Shown here one piece after another: positions 16,972 through 25,977 of a stretch of DNA of 64,000 nucleotides. The first letter of the stretch is position 1. Every line of letters begins with the position of its first letter. The position numbers and the translations under genes are program-made. The stretch is from an uncultured Prevotella sp. (GTDB taxonomy: Bacteria > Bacteroidota > Bacteroidia > Bacteroidales > Bacteroidaceae). Under the pieces are notes generated by a model that had not been told where the DNA came from, searched no databases, and was given only the letters and a program-made list of their open reading frames with translations. The stretch covers positions 62,001-126,000 of the forward strand of contig CAKPYB010000001.1 in NCBI GenBank assembly GCA_934202525.1, read 5' to 3'.

Positions 16972-18888
16972 ATGGAAGAGTATATAGTTTCTGCAAGAAA
17001 GTACCGTCCGATGACCTTCGATTCGGTTGTCGGACAGAGTGCCTTGACCACCACTTTGAAGAATGCAGTGAAGAGCGGCAAGCTGGCGCACGCCTATCTT
17101 TTCTGCGGTCCGAGAGGTGTGGGCAAGACCACTTGTGCCCGCATTTTTGCGAAGGCAATCAACTGCGAGCACCCTCGCGAAGACGGCGAGGCATGCAACG
17201 AGTGTGAGAGCTGCCGTGCCTTCAATGAGCAGCGTTCCTACAACATCTTCGAGCTGGATGCCGCCAGCAACAACGGTGTTGACCAGATTAAGGTTCTGAT
17301 GGAGCAGACCCGCATTCCGCCTCAGGTGGGCAAGTATAAGGTGTTTATCATCGACGAGGTCCACATGCTCTCTACAGCTGCCTTCAACGCCTTTCTCAAG
17401 ACGTTGGAAGAGCCACCTCAGCATGTCATCTTCATCCTCGCCACTACCGAGAAGCATAAGATTCTGCCTACCATCCTGAGCCGATGTCAGATTTACGACT
17501 TCGAGCGAATGACGGTAGCCAATACCATCAACCACCTGAAGATGGTGGCTGAGAAGGAAGGCATACAATATGAAGAGCAGGCGCTCGCCGTGATAGCCGA
17601 AAAGGCTGACGGAGGTATGCGCGATGCCCTCTCTATCTTCGACCAGGCTGCCAGCTTCTGCATGGGCAACATCACTTACCAGAAGGTAATCGAGGACCTG
17701 AACGTGCTCGACAGCGACAACTATTTCCGCCTGGTAGACCTGGCTCTGGAGAACAAGGTGGCAGAGATGATGGTTACGCTCGACGGCATTCTGAGCCGCG
17801 GTTTCGATGGCGGCAACATGATACAGGGGCTTGCCCAGCATGTGCGCAATGTGATGATGGCGAAGGACCCTCAGACCCTGCCTCTGCTCGAGACCAGCGA
17901 CGACCAGAAAGCCAAGTTCCAGGCTCAGGCCCAGAAGGCACCTACACCTTTCTTATATAAGGCGCTGGAACTGATGAACCAGTGCGATATCCATTACCGC
18001 GCCAGCAGCAACAAGCGATTACTGGTAGAGCTCACCCTGATACAGATAGGCCAGATTACGCAGCCTGAGGATCAGGATGTGCCTAGTGCGGGGCGTACGC
18101 CCAATAGATTAAAATCCCTGTTTCAGAAACTCCTGGCTCAGTCTAAGCTTGCCTCTCAGGGTGCAGGTTCTGAGCCTTCTGGCAGCAGCGAAAACCGGTC
18201 TTCACAGCCGGGAGCGTCTGCTGCTACAGCTACTGCTGTGCCTTCTTCAGGGGCACCGGCAGCCGCTTCTGCAGCTTCCAATGCTGCATCTTATTCAGCA
18301 ACTGCCACCGCAGCCGCATCTGCCTCTTCAGACGGTTCTGCCTCTGCCGGAGCTGCTACTGATGCTGCATCGCCTCATAAGCCGCGACTCAAGAATATCA
18401 AGCTGGGCGGCATCGGCATGACCTTCTCTAACCTGAAGAAGAGGGAGGAGAACCAGCGCCGCCTGCACAGTCCGTACGATGATGCCAATGAGGAAAAAGC
18501 GACCATCACGGGCGACCAGAACGAGTTCACCCAGGAGCAGGTGGAAGCAACATGGTTCAGTATGTGCATGAGAATGCAGAACAAGCTGGATTTCATAGGC
18601 TTAGCCAACCGCATGAAGAGTATTGTACCGAAGATAACCAACTATCCGCAGATAGAGGTTATCATCAACAACCAGCTCTTGCTAGACGACGTTTTGAACA
18701 TCAAGAACCGCATTCTCAAGACTTTCGTCTTAGGTCTTCACAACAGCGAACTGAGCATCACCTACCGCCTTGCCGACCAGGAAGAGGTGGGCAAGGTTCT
18801 GACCAAGAATGAAGTTCTGGAACTTCTTATGGAGAAGAACCCTGCGATGAAAAAACTCACAAAGGACCTGGATCTGGTCATGACATAG
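16972..18888 (+). CDS. dnaX: DNA polymerase III subunit gamma/tau
   Basis: 638 residues. The AAA+ clamp-loader ATPase has Walker A GPRGVGKTT (near residue 45), a Cys-rich zinc module (CEHPREDGEACNECESC), Walker B VFIIDEVHML, sensor I ILATTEKHKI and sensor II region ADGGMRDALS. A Ser/Ala/Thr-rich linker (about 400-460) separates the ATPase from a C-terminal domain expected to bind the polymerase alpha subunit or DnaB. It loads the sliding clamp at the replication fork. No slippery frameshift site was seen. A hairpin (18913-18950) follows. Confidence 0.96.
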   Translation: MEEYIVSARKYRPMTFDSVVGQSALTTTLKNAVKSGKLAHAYLFCGPRGVGKTTCARIFAKAINCEHPREDGEACNECESCRAFNEQRSYNIFELDAASNNGVDQIKVLMEQTRIPPQVGKYKVFIIDEVHMLSTAAFNAFLKTLEEPPQHVIFILATTEKHKILPTILSRCQIYDFERMTVANTINHLKMVAEKEGIQYEEQALAVIAEKADGGMRDALSIFDQAASFCMGNITYQKVIEDLNVLDSDNYFRLVDLALENKVAEMMVTLDGILSRGFDGGNMIQGLAQHVRNVMMAKDPQTLPLLETSDDQKAKFQAQAQKAPTPFLYKALELMNQCDIHYRASSNKRLLVELTLIQIGQITQPEDQDVPSAGRTPNRLKSLFQKLLAQSKLASQGAGSEPSGSSENRSSQPGASAATATAVPSSGAPAAASAASNAASYSATATAAASASSDGSASAGAATDAASPHKPRLKNIKLGGIGMTFSNLKKREENQRRLHSPYDDANEEKATITGDQNEFTQEQVEATWFSMCMRMQNKLDFIGLANRMKSIVPKITNYPQIEVIINNQLLLDDVLNIKNRILKTFVLGLHNSELSITYRLADQEEVGKVLTKNEVLELLMEKNPAMKKLTKDLDLVMT

Positions 18889-18912
18889 AAGATACTCCAC
18901 ACGATACGAAAT

Positions 18913-18950
18913 TCTCCACTCCATGTAGGACAACCTATACGGAGTGGAGA
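18913..18950 (+). terminator. Stem-loop after dnaX
   Basis: TCTCCACTCC and GGAGTGGAGA arms, with inner GTAGG/CCTAT pairing, followed by AAATTGTTTT. Confidence 0.65.
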
Positions 18951-19013
18951 AAATTGTTTTACAAATATCAGAAGTCTGGCACTTTAAGAGATATAGAAAA
19001 GTAAAGATCTAAG

Positions 19014-19215
19014 GCGTTACCGTGTGACAGTTGTGACAGTTGTGACAGTTTTCAGCGGAGGGGGTATATTGCAAGTTTGCAGCTATCAAATTATAAGTAT
19101 ATATATTTAAATTATTATATATATTTTATATATAATAATTTACCTCTAAAGAAAGGGAAGGAGGGGGTAGGCGCTGAAAACTGTCACAACTGTCACAACT
19201 GTCACACTGTAACGC
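19014..19215. repeat. Long inverted repeat with GTGACAGTT iterons
   Basis: Two 44-base arms (19014-19057, 19172-19215) are complementary at 43 of 44 positions. Each contains three tandem copies of the 9-mer GTGACAGTT. The 114-base centre is extremely AT-rich with TATATA runs, and GGAGGGGGTA occurs in direct orientation at both of its edges. No ORF is present. It could be a miniature mobile element or a protein-binding array. Confidence 0.85.
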
Positions 19216-19404
19216 TTTCGGGGTAAAAAGGAAGTAGTCAGAAGAAATGGCTTTTTTATAGCATCTCATTGTTTTCTTGCTCAAAACACACAGAGAAACA
19301 TTTTACAAAATATAGTTTTCTCCCCCGCAACTCTACGATTTTTTTTAATTAACTACGAAAGCCGGAATGTTAAAATCGGTTTAACATAACTCTGCAGGGT
19401 GAAT

Positions 19405-19436
19405 TTTGGCGGTTCAGAAATTTTGTAGTACTTTTG
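19405..19436 (+). promoter_or_regulatory. Orphan promoter facing the 3' end of asnA
   Basis: TTTG (19405-19408), 20 bases, TACTTTTG (19429-19436): a full consensus match on the plus strand although the next gene (asnA) is on the minus strand. Confidence 0.7.
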
Positions 19437-19442
19437 CACCGT

Positions 19443-19498
19443 ATTCATTTTTTTCCATGAAGCGCAGACCTTGAGGCTGTAAAACACAGCCTCAAGGT
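19443..19498 (+). ncRNA. Candidate short RNA ending in a 13-bp hairpin
   Basis: Downstream of the promoter at 19405. The arms at 19468-19480 and 19486-19498 are perfectly complementary around an AAAAC loop. No T-run follows on the plus strand, so the 3' end may instead lie at the asnA terminator (19512-19539). The only ATG frame is four codons long. Confidence 0.4.
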
Positions 19499-19499
19499 A

Positions 19500-19539
19500 T
19501 AAAACAAAAAAGCCCCCGATGCAGAAAAGCACCGGGAGC
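19500..19539 (-). terminator. Rho-independent terminator of asnA
   Basis: On the minus strand GCTCCCGGTGC and GCATCGGGGGC pair (19539-19512) and are followed by TTTTTTGTTTT. Confidence 0.85.
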
Positions 19540-19627
19540 CTTCGTAAGCAAATTATTATTATCTTAAAAAGATCAACTGAATATGCAGCACATCACAGTA
19601 CACATCATGACGAACCGACAGAAAGGC

Positions 19628-20665
19628 TTAGATGAGGTTCATGCCCGCTTCCTCAGCCTCCTTGCGCATCTCCTCAGGCCAGATGCTAGCCTGGATCTCA
19701 CCAATGTGAGCCTTATGAAGCAATACCATGCACAGACGGCTCTGACCGATACCGCCACCAATGCTCAGAGGCAACTTGTCGTTCAGAAGCTGCTGATGGA
19801 AGTAAAGCTTCTCTCTATCCTCCTTGCCCTCCAGCTTAAGCTGACGCAGCAGACTCTCCTTGTCGACACGGATACCCATAGAACTGAGCTCGAAACTGCG
19901 ACCAAGAACAGGATACCAGATGAGGATGTCACCATTCAGTCCCATCTTGCCGTTCTCAGCCACGGTGCTCCAGTCATCATAGTCAGGAGCGCGGCCATCA
20001 TGCTTCTTGCCATCGCTCAACTTGCCGCCAATGCCCTCAACAAACACAGCGCCATACTTCTTGCAAATCGCATCCTCGCGCTCCTTAGGAGTCTTGTCAG
20101 GATACATATCGAGCAAATCCTGCGCATGAATAAAATGAATCTCCTTAGGCAGGAAAGGCTTCAGCTGAGGATAATGCTCGCAAGCCAGGAACTCGGTACG
20201 CAGGATGGCACCATAGATGCGGCGCACGATATTCTCGAGGAAGGCGATGGTACGGTCTTCCTTGGTAATCACAGCCTCCCAGTCCCACTGGTCAACATAG
20301 AGCGAATGAAGATTATCCAGCTCCTCGTCAGCACGGATGGCGTTCATATCTGTATATACGCCATAAGCAGGCTCAATCTCATACTCGGCAAGCGTCAGTC
20401 GCTTCCACTTGGCAAGAGAATGAACCACCTCAGCCTGGGCTTCGCCCAAATCCTTGATAGGGAAAGTTACAGGGCGCTCCACTCCATTCAGGTCATCATT
20501 GATACCCAAACCCTTCAATACGAAGAGAGGGGCGGTAACACGACACAGACGGAGCTCGGTGCTCAGGTTTTGCTGGAAGAATTCTTTTATCATTTTAATA
20601 CCCATTTCGGTCTGGCGCATATCCAGCAGCGCCTTGTACCCTTCAGGTTTTATCAAATTGCTCAT
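19628..20665 (-). CDS. asnA: Aspartate-ammonia ligase
   Basis: 345 residues, matching AsnA. It makes asparagine from aspartate, ammonia and ATP. The class II aminoacyl-tRNA-synthetase-like fold is shown by FVLKGLGINDDLNGVERPV, LHSLYVDQWDWEAVI, and the C-terminal LSIGGGIGQSRLCMVLL, which is motif 3-like. It has its own promoter and terminator and is therefore monocistronic. Confidence 0.96.
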   Translation of the reverse strand: MSNLIKPEGYKALLDMRQTEMGIKMIKEFFQQNLSTELRLCRVTAPLFVLKGLGINDDLNGVERPVTFPIKDLGEAQAEVVHSLAKWKRLTLAEYEIEPAYGVYTDMNAIRADEELDNLHSLYVDQWDWEAVITKEDRTIAFLENIVRRIYGAILRTEFLACEHYPQLKPFLPKEIHFIHAQDLLDMYPDKTPKEREDAICKKYGAVFVEGIGGKLSDGKKHDGRAPDYDDWSTVAENGKMGLNGDILIWYPVLGRSFELSSMGIRVDKESLLRQLKLEGKEDREKLYFHQQLLNDKLPLSIGGGIGQSRLCMVLLHKAHIGEIQASIWPEEMRKEAEEAGMNLI

Positions 20666-20693
20666 TTTTATCTATTTTTTAGTATTTGCGCTG

Positions 20694-20724
20694 CAAAGGT
20701 ACAAAATAATAATTAATCTGCAAG
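20694..20724 (-). promoter_or_regulatory. Promoter of asnA
   Basis: Minus strand: CTTG (20724-20721), 19 bases, TACCTTTG (20701-20694). Confidence 0.65.
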
Positions 20725-20835
20725 CATTTTTCCAAATTATTTTGCAAAATGATAGCATTTTTTAGCTTTTCAGTAGCATTTTGTAGAACATTTTGCAATT
20801 ACACATTATATATATGAAAAAATCTGCCCCAAATA

Positions 20836-20867
20836 TTTGGTTATTTCAAATAAAAGCAGTAATTTTG
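20836..20867 (+). promoter_or_regulatory. Promoter of tRNA-Arg (and probably pepT)
   Basis: TTTG (20836-20839), 20 bases, TAATTTTG (20860-20867), full consensus. Transcription is expected to start near 20875. Confidence 0.75.
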
Positions 20868-20921
20868 CAGTCGACTTCCCGATTCGATGTCATTCAGGCG
20901 GAGAAACGGGCGACAGGAGAG

Positions 20922-20995
20922 GGTCTCGTAGCTTAGCTGAATAGAGCGTCAGATTCCGGTTCTGAAGGTCGTGGGTTTGAATCCCACCGAGATCA
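20922..20995 (+). tRNA. tRNA-Arg (anticodon CCG)
   Basis: A cloverleaf can be drawn by eye. The acceptor stem is GGTCTCG/CGAGATC with one G-T pair and discriminator A. The anticodon stem TCAGA/TCTGA encloses the loop TTCCGGT (anticodon CCG). The T arm is GTGGG/CCCAC with loop TTTGAAT. CCA is not encoded. pepT starts 33 bases downstream. Confidence 0.92.
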
Positions 20996-21028
20996 CCCGA
21001 ACAACAAGAATGATTAATAATTGAAAAC

Positions 21029-22252
21029 ATGGATTTAGTAGAACGATTTATAAACTATACGAAATTCGACACACAGTCGAGCGAAGAATCGACCAGCGTG
21101 CCTAGTACGGCAAAACAGCTCGAATTTGCCAAGTACCTGAAAAAGGAACTTGAGGACGAAGGACTGAGCGATGTCGAAATGGATGACATGGGCTATATCT
21201 ATGCCACCCTGAAGAGCAATACCAAGAAAAAGACTCCTACTATCGGATTTATTTCACACATGGATACATCGCCTGATGCCAGCGGAAAGGATGTAAAGGC
21301 GCGCGTCATCAAGAACTATGACGGCAACGACATCGAGCTGAGCCCGGGCATCATCTCAAGCGTTGAGACTTTCCCAGAGCTGAAGGCTCACAAGGGAGAG
21401 GATATCATCGTGACAGACGGTACTACCCTGCTGGGTGCTGACGACAAGGCGGGCATCGCTGAAATCGTACAGGCTATGTGCTATCTGCGCGACCACGACG
21501 AAATCAAGCACGGCGACATCCGAGTAGGTTTCAATCCTGACGAGGAAATCGGTATGGGTGCGCATCATTTCGATGTAGAGAAGTTTGGCTGCGACTGGGC
21601 TTACACCGTAGATGGCGGCGACCTGGGCGACCTGGAATACGAGAACTTCAATGCTGCCGGAGCTAAGATCATCATCAAGGGCGTGAGCGTTCATACAGGC
21701 TATGCCAAGGGAAAGATGGTGAATGCAAGCCGACTGGCTGTGGAATTCCAGAACATGATTCCTGAGAACGAGACTCCTGAGCAGACTGAAGGCTACCAGG
21801 GTTTCTACCACCTCATCGGCATCGAGAGCCGCTGCGAGGAGGCAAAGCTCAGCTACATCATCCGCGACCACGACCGCAACAAGTTTGAAGACCGCAAGGA
21901 CTTCATCGAGGACTGCGTGAACAAGATGAACGAGAAGTATGGCGACGGAACCGTAAAGGCGGTTATCTACGACCAGTACTATAACATGAAGGAGAAGATT
22001 GATCCTAACATGCACGTCATCGACATCGTGCTCAGAGCGATGCAGGAGAGCGGCGTTCCACCTCGCGTAGAACCTATCCGCGGCGGTACCGACGGAGCCC
22101 AGCTGAGCTTCAAGGGTCTGCCTTGTCCTAACATCTTCGCCGGCGGTGTCAACTTCCACGGCCCTCACGAGTTTGTGAGCATCCAGGTGATGGAGAAGGT
22201 AGTGAAGACCATCGTGAAGATAGCGGAAATCACAGAAGAATTTAATGACTAA
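21029..22252 (+). CDS. pepT: Peptidase T (aminotripeptidase)
   Basis: 407 residues, the usual PepT length, M20 metallopeptidase family. The metal site is seen in [26 protein letters not shown] and [15 protein letters not shown]; the C-terminal part has [23 protein letters not shown]. It removes N-terminal residues from tripeptides in the cytoplasm. No promoter is seen between tRNA-Arg and the start, so it probably shares the tRNA promoter. A hairpin with a T-run follows. Confidence 0.95.
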   Translation: MDLVERFINYTKFDTQSSEESTSVPSTAKQLEFAKYLKKELEDEGLSDVEMDDMGYIYATLKSNTKKKTPTIGFISHMDTSPDASGKDVKARVIKNYDGNDIELSPGIISSVETFPELKAHKGEDIIVTDGTTLLGADDKAGIAEIVQAMCYLRDHDEIKHGDIRVGFNPDEEIGMGAHHFDVEKFGCDWAYTVDGGDLGDLEYENFNAAGAKIIIKGVSVHTGYAKGKMVNASRLAVEFQNMIPENETPEQTEGYQGFYHLIGIESRCEEAKLSYIIRDHDRNKFEDRKDFIEDCVNKMNEKYGDGTVKAVIYDQYYNMKEKIDPNMHVIDIVLRAMQESGVPPRVEPIRGGTDGAQLSFKGLPCPNIFAGGVNFHGPHEFVSIQVMEKVVKTIVKIAEITEEFND

Positions 22253-22261
22253 TACAGATAT

Positions 22262-22294
22262 GGGGAATTTAGACACATCTAAATTCCCCTTTTT
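22262..22294 (+). terminator. Rho-independent terminator of pepT
   Basis: Perfect 12-bp stem GGGGAATTTAGA/TCTAAATTCCCC with loop CACA, then TTTTTC. Confidence 0.9.
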
Positions 22295-22309
22295 CATAAA
22301 CAGAAAAAT

Positions 22310-24565
22310 ATGGCTGAAATTCCATTCTTAGTAAAAGACCTCGCCCTCATCCTGATGGTAGCAGGCATCGTAACCCTCATCTTCAAGAGGCTCAAGCAGC
22401 CGCTGGTGCTGGGATACATCATGGCGGGATTCCTGGTTTCGCCACACATGTCCTACACCATGTCGGTAGTCGACGAGACGGATATCCAGACCTGGGCCGA
22501 CATCGGTGTCATCTTCACCCTCTTCTCGCTCGGTCTTGACTTCTCGTTCAAGAAAATCGTGAAGATGGGTGCCTCTCCCATCATCGCCACCGTGGTCATC
22601 GTATTCTGCATGATGATGCTGGGCATCAGCGTAGGCCACAGTTTCGGCTGGGGAAGGATGGACTGCATCTTCCTGGGCGGTATGCTCGCCATGAGCTCCA
22701 CCACTATTATATATAAGGCATTCGATGACATGCGGCTGCGCACCCAGAAATTTGCCTCGATGGTGATGAGCGTGCTGATACTGGAAGATATCCTGGCTAT
22801 CGTGATGATGGTGATGCTGTCGGCGATAGCGAGCGGAAGCAGTCCAGACGGCGGACAGATGCTTGCCTCCATCGTGAAGATAGGCTTCTTCCTGGGCGTG
22901 TGGTTTATCGTGGGCATCTTCGCCATTCCGTGGTTCCTGCGTTCGGTAAGAAAGCTCATCAATGCCGAAACCCTGCTCATCGTTTCGCTGGGTCTGTGCT
23001 GCGGCATGGCGGTACTGAGCACCAAGGTGGGGTTCAGCAGCGCCTTCGGAGCCTTCGTCATGGGCAGCATACTGGCAGAAACCATTGAGGCAGAAAAGAT
23101 TATCAAGCTCGTAGAACCGGTAAAGAATCTCTTCGGAGCCATCTTCTTCGTATCGGTAGGTATGCTGGTAGACCCGAAGATTCTGGTAGAATATGCCGTT
23201 CCTATCCTCGCCCTGGTGGGCACGATACTGGTAGGGCAGGCGATATTCGGCACCTTCGGATTCATGCTCGGAGGCGAGTCGCTGAAGTCGGCGATGCGCT
23301 GCGGTTTCTCGATGGCTCAGATTGGTGAGTTCTCTTTCATCATCGCCTCGCTGGGTCTGTCGCTCGGCGTCATCAGCAAGTTCCTCTATCCGGTAGTGGT
23401 AGCAGTGAGTGTCATCACCACTTTCCTTACACCTTATATGATTCGTCTTGCCACACCTACCTATCAGGTGATGGAGAAACATCTGCCCGACAAACTCATC
23501 CATATTCTGAACCATTTCGCGATGAGTCATCCCCAGACGCAGCAACAGAGCAAGTGGAAATCGCTGATCCGCCAGATGCTGGTCAACACCACCGCCTACT
23601 CCATCCTCTCGGCAGCCGTCATCGCCCTGATGTTCACCTTCGTGCTGCCGCTGATGCGCAATCTGCTGCCCGGCTGGCATCTCCACTGGTATGCCAACGC
23701 CATCACCGGTCTGCTCACCGTCCTGTTCATCTCACCGTTCCTGCGCGCCATCGTGATGAAGAAGAACCACAGTGCCGAGTGGAAACGCCTCTGGGTGGAG
23801 AGCAGCATCAACCGCGTGCCGCTGCTCTTTACGGTGTTCGTGCGCTTCATGATAGCACTGGCTTTCATCTTCTACATCATCAATTTCCTCTCGCGCTTTA
23901 CCAATGCGCTGATTGTCTGCATCGGTGCCGCCGTGGTGATGCTAATGCTGGCATCCCGCCGCATCAAGAAGCGTAGCATCGTGATGGAGCGCGTCTTCGT
24001 TCACAACCTGCGTTCGCGCGATATTGCGGCTCAGGTGAACGGCGAAAAGCGGCCGCTCTACGAGGGCAGACTGCTAGACCGGGATATCCACATCAGCGAA
24101 TTTGAAGTGCCAGAGGACAGCAGTTGGACGGGCAAATCGCTGCGAGAGCTGCATCTGCGCCAGCGGTTCGGTGTAGACCTGAGCAGCATTCACCGCGGCT
24201 CTCACCGGCTGAACATCCCGAACGGCGACATGATCATCTTCCCGGGCGACAAACTGCAGGTAATCGGCAATGACGACCAGCTGCAGAAATTCAACACCGC
24301 CCTGCAGAGCGACCTGCTGCCTGAGGAGGCTGAAATAGAAAAGCGCGAGATGAAGCTCAGCCAGCTCATCATCAGCGGCGGCAGCGAATTTCTGGGAAAG
24401 ACGCTGATAGAAAGCGGAATAAGGGATAAATACAACTGTATGGTGGTAGGACTGGAAGAGGGCCGGGAAAATCTGACGCACGTATCCCCTACCCGAGTCT
24501 TCAAGAAGGGAGACATCATCTGGATAGTGGGTGAAGAAGCGGATTTGAAGAGAATCAAAAACTAA
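22310..24565 (+). CDS. CPA2-family cation:proton antiporter with two TrkA-C domains
   Basis: 751 residues. The N-terminal half is a Na/H-exchanger module of about 12 helices (GYIMAGFLVSPH, FTLFSLGLDFSFKK, GMLAMSSTTIIYKA, FGAFVMGSILAET). Further hydrophobic segments occur at about 425-545. The cytoplasmic C-terminus has two TrkA-C (RCK-C)-like repeats (about 585-665 and 680-751), but no NAD-binding TrkA-N domain, unlike KefB/KefC. It probably exchanges K+ or Na+ for protons across the inner membrane; the ion is not decidable here. The nested palindrome at 24631 follows the stop codon. Confidence 0.88.
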   Translation: MAEIPFLVKDLALILMVAGIVTLIFKRLKQPLVLGYIMAGFLVSPHMSYTMSVVDETDIQTWADIGVIFTLFSLGLDFSFKKIVKMGASPIIATVVIVFCMMMLGISVGHSFGWGRMDCIFLGGMLAMSSTTIIYKAFDDMRLRTQKFASMVMSVLILEDILAIVMMVMLSAIASGSSPDGGQMLASIVKIGFFLGVWFIVGIFAIPWFLRSVRKLINAETLLIVSLGLCCGMAVLSTKVGFSSAFGAFVMGSILAETIEAEKIIKLVEPVKNLFGAIFFVSVGMLVDPKILVEYAVPILALVGTILVGQAIFGTFGFMLGGESLKSAMRCGFSMAQIGEFSFIIASLGLSLGVISKFLYPVVVAVSVITTFLTPYMIRLATPTYQVMEKHLPDKLIHILNHFAMSHPQTQQQSKWKSLIRQMLVNTTAYSILSAAVIALMFTFVLPLMRNLLPGWHLHWYANAITGLLTVLFISPFLRAIVMKKNHSAEWKRLWVESSINRVPLLFTVFVRFMIALAFIFYIINFLSRFTNALIVCIGAAVVMLMLASRRIKKRSIVMERVFVHNLRSRDIAAQVNGEKRPLYEGRLLDRDIHISEFEVPEDSSWTGKSLRELHLRQRFGVDLSSIHRGSHRLNIPNGDMIIFPGDKLQVIGNDDQLQKFNTALQSDLLPEEAEIEKREMKLSQLIISGGSEFLGKTLIESGIRDKYNCMVVGLEEGRENLTHVSPTRVFKKGDIIWIVGEEADLKRIKN

Positions 24566-24630
24566 CTGAAACAGGAACCTTTCGCATGTGGTTCAAGAAC
24601 AGGCTGAAGCCCCAAAAGTTCCTAGGAGCA

Positions 24631-24831
24631 GCACGCCCTGAAAGGGCAGAAGCTCCTAGCCCAGGGCAGCGCCCTGGGTATAGTAGCAGTCAGCAAGACG
24701 CCCTGTAAGGGCAAAAGCTTTATTATCATAAGTATTTTAAAGCTTTTGCCCTTACAGGGCGCATGTTTATTATTATATTTTTACCCAGGGCGATGCCCTG
24801 GGCTAGGAGCTTCTGCCCTTTCAGGGCGTGC
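24631..24831. repeat. Nested REP/BIME-like palindrome
   Basis: The outer arms (24631-24680 and 24782-24831) are complementary at 49 of 50 positions. Inner arms (24699-24721 and 24739-24761) are perfectly complementary over 23 bases. Each arm contains smaller palindromes of the type GCCCTGAAAGGGC and CCCAGGGCGCCCTGGG with small central differences. No ORF. It lies between convergent genes and could also terminate both. Confidence 0.9.
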
Positions 24832-24869
24832 TGGGAACAACCAGATTACTTCACGGTGATATGGAAAAG

Positions 24870-25745
24870 CTACTTCACGGTGATATGGAAGCAACCCTGC
24901 TTCACCTCATATTTGATATAGCAGCGGTTCTTGTCGCGGAAATCGCGGAGCACCTCTGAGAACACCCATTTCAGAGTATCATTCTGCACCTGGCGGCGAG
25001 GCTGCTCACGGGTCTGAATCTGCTTATAGCGGTTGTAGCAGATATCGAAGGTAGTGCCGTAGAGATGGCACGAATTCTCGGTAGCATTGCCGTTGCGGGT
25101 ACGCAGTTTCGCCACATCATCCTTGGTACGCAGAATGCTCGTCACGATAATCTTATGCAGCGGAATGCCCTTGATCTGCAGCGAATCGAAATAAGCCCTG
25201 CCGATATCTTGGAGCAGCACAGAAGCGCGAGGCACCAGGTAAGGAATACTGTTGTTCAGCTTGTCGACATAAAAGAAAGGATTGCTGCCCACATACACCA
25301 GCTTGCCCTTGCTGTTCTCCGCCTCCAGGCGGTTCTGTACCGGTTTCACACCATGCTTAGTAGCCGCCAGAATCTGCACATCCTGCTGGTCGGGGAAAGT
25401 ATTGCCGAAATGAGGCACCGAGAAGATACGATGCTTCACCTCCCTGCCATCCTTATCGAAGAAGATAGAAGGCTTGCCGCCCTGTTCCGTATCAGGCATA
25501 ACAGAGAGTTCATCCTTCTTCAGGTTCTCAGCCACATTCCCTTCAGCATCAGCCGATGCATCAGAAATCTCAGCAGAAGAAGCATCAGAAGCAGCCGAAT
25601 CCTTCGCTGCCACGAGCGTAGAATCAGCCGCACCAGCAGCCGCCGTTTTCGGTTTTGCCACCCCCGGGAAGATGACTCTTACCAGCGCCAGAAGCAAAAC
25701 CACAATACCAAAACCCTGTAAATATCTGTTCTTACTAATCTTCAT
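24870..25745 (-). CDS. DUF5715-like exported protein, possible M15-type peptidase fold
   Basis: About 291 residues from the Met at 25745; upstream in-frame starts lie before the promoter box at 25820 and are rejected. There is one N-terminal membrane helix (GIVVLLLALVRVIF), an Ala/Asp/Ser-rich linker (about 30-70), then a globular domain. The segment ENSCHLYGTTFDICYNRY recalls the SxHxxGxAxD zinc motif of DD-carboxypeptidases, and the C-terminal QGCFHITVK could supply the last His. ILRTKDDVAKLR recalls the substrate-binding Arg region. The DUF5715 assignment is from memory; peptidase activity is inferred. It probably faces the periplasm. Confidence 0.75.
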   Translation of the reverse strand: MKISKNRYLQGFGIVVLLLALVRVIFPGVAKPKTAAAGAADSTLVAAKDSAASDASSAEISDASADAEGNVAENLKKDELSVMPDTEQGGKPSIFFDKDGREVKHRIFSVPHFGNTFPDQQDVQILAATKHGVKPVQNRLEAENSKGKLVYVGSNPFFYVDKLNNSIPYLVPRASVLLQDIGRAYFDSLQIKGIPLHKIIVTSILRTKDDVAKLRTRNGNATENSCHLYGTTFDICYNRYKQIQTREQPRRQVQNDTLKWVFSEVLRDFRDKNRCYIKYEVKQGCFHITVK

Positions 25746-25819
25746 AATTATCTTATTTTCACGAAATAATATTCTATATTCTTCAGGCAAAACGGGAACC
25801 GCATCGCCAAATTTAGCTG

Positions 25820-25827
25820 CAAAGGTA
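25820..25827 (-). promoter_or_regulatory. -7 box of the DUF5715-like gene
   Basis: Minus-strand TACCTTTG, about 75 bases before the Met at 25745. Confidence 0.5.
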
Positions 25828-25886
25828 ACAAAATCTCTCGAAAAAATAGCTTTTTTAATATTTAAAGAATGTTTTATTCGCCGAAA

Positions 25887-25918
25887 TTTGCTCATTTCAT
25901 GGAAAAGTAGTAATTTTG
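25887..25918 (+). promoter_or_regulatory. Promoter of phoH and probably the operon behind it
   Basis: TTTG (25887-25890), 20 bases, TAATTTTG (25911-25918), full consensus. Confidence 0.75.
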
Positions 25919-25977
25919 CAGCGTTATATAACAAAATATTAGATAGGATAGTTTAAACTTTATAGAATTAAGACATT

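Noticed and set aside
18110-18160. Programmed frameshift in dnaX as in E. coli
   Set aside because: No A-rich slippery heptamer plus hairpin was found near the end of the ATPase core.
19014-19215. CRISPR array
   Set aside because: The 9-bp units are contiguous, have no spacers, and occur as an inverted pair; no cas genes nearby.
22328-23686. 452-codon minus-strand frame opposite the antiporter
   Set aside because: Rich in His/Gln/Arg as expected of antisense to a membrane protein; no promoter or domain.
25746-25934. N-terminal extension of the DUF5715-like protein
   Set aside because: It precedes the promoter box at 25820-25827 and overlaps the phoH promoter region.
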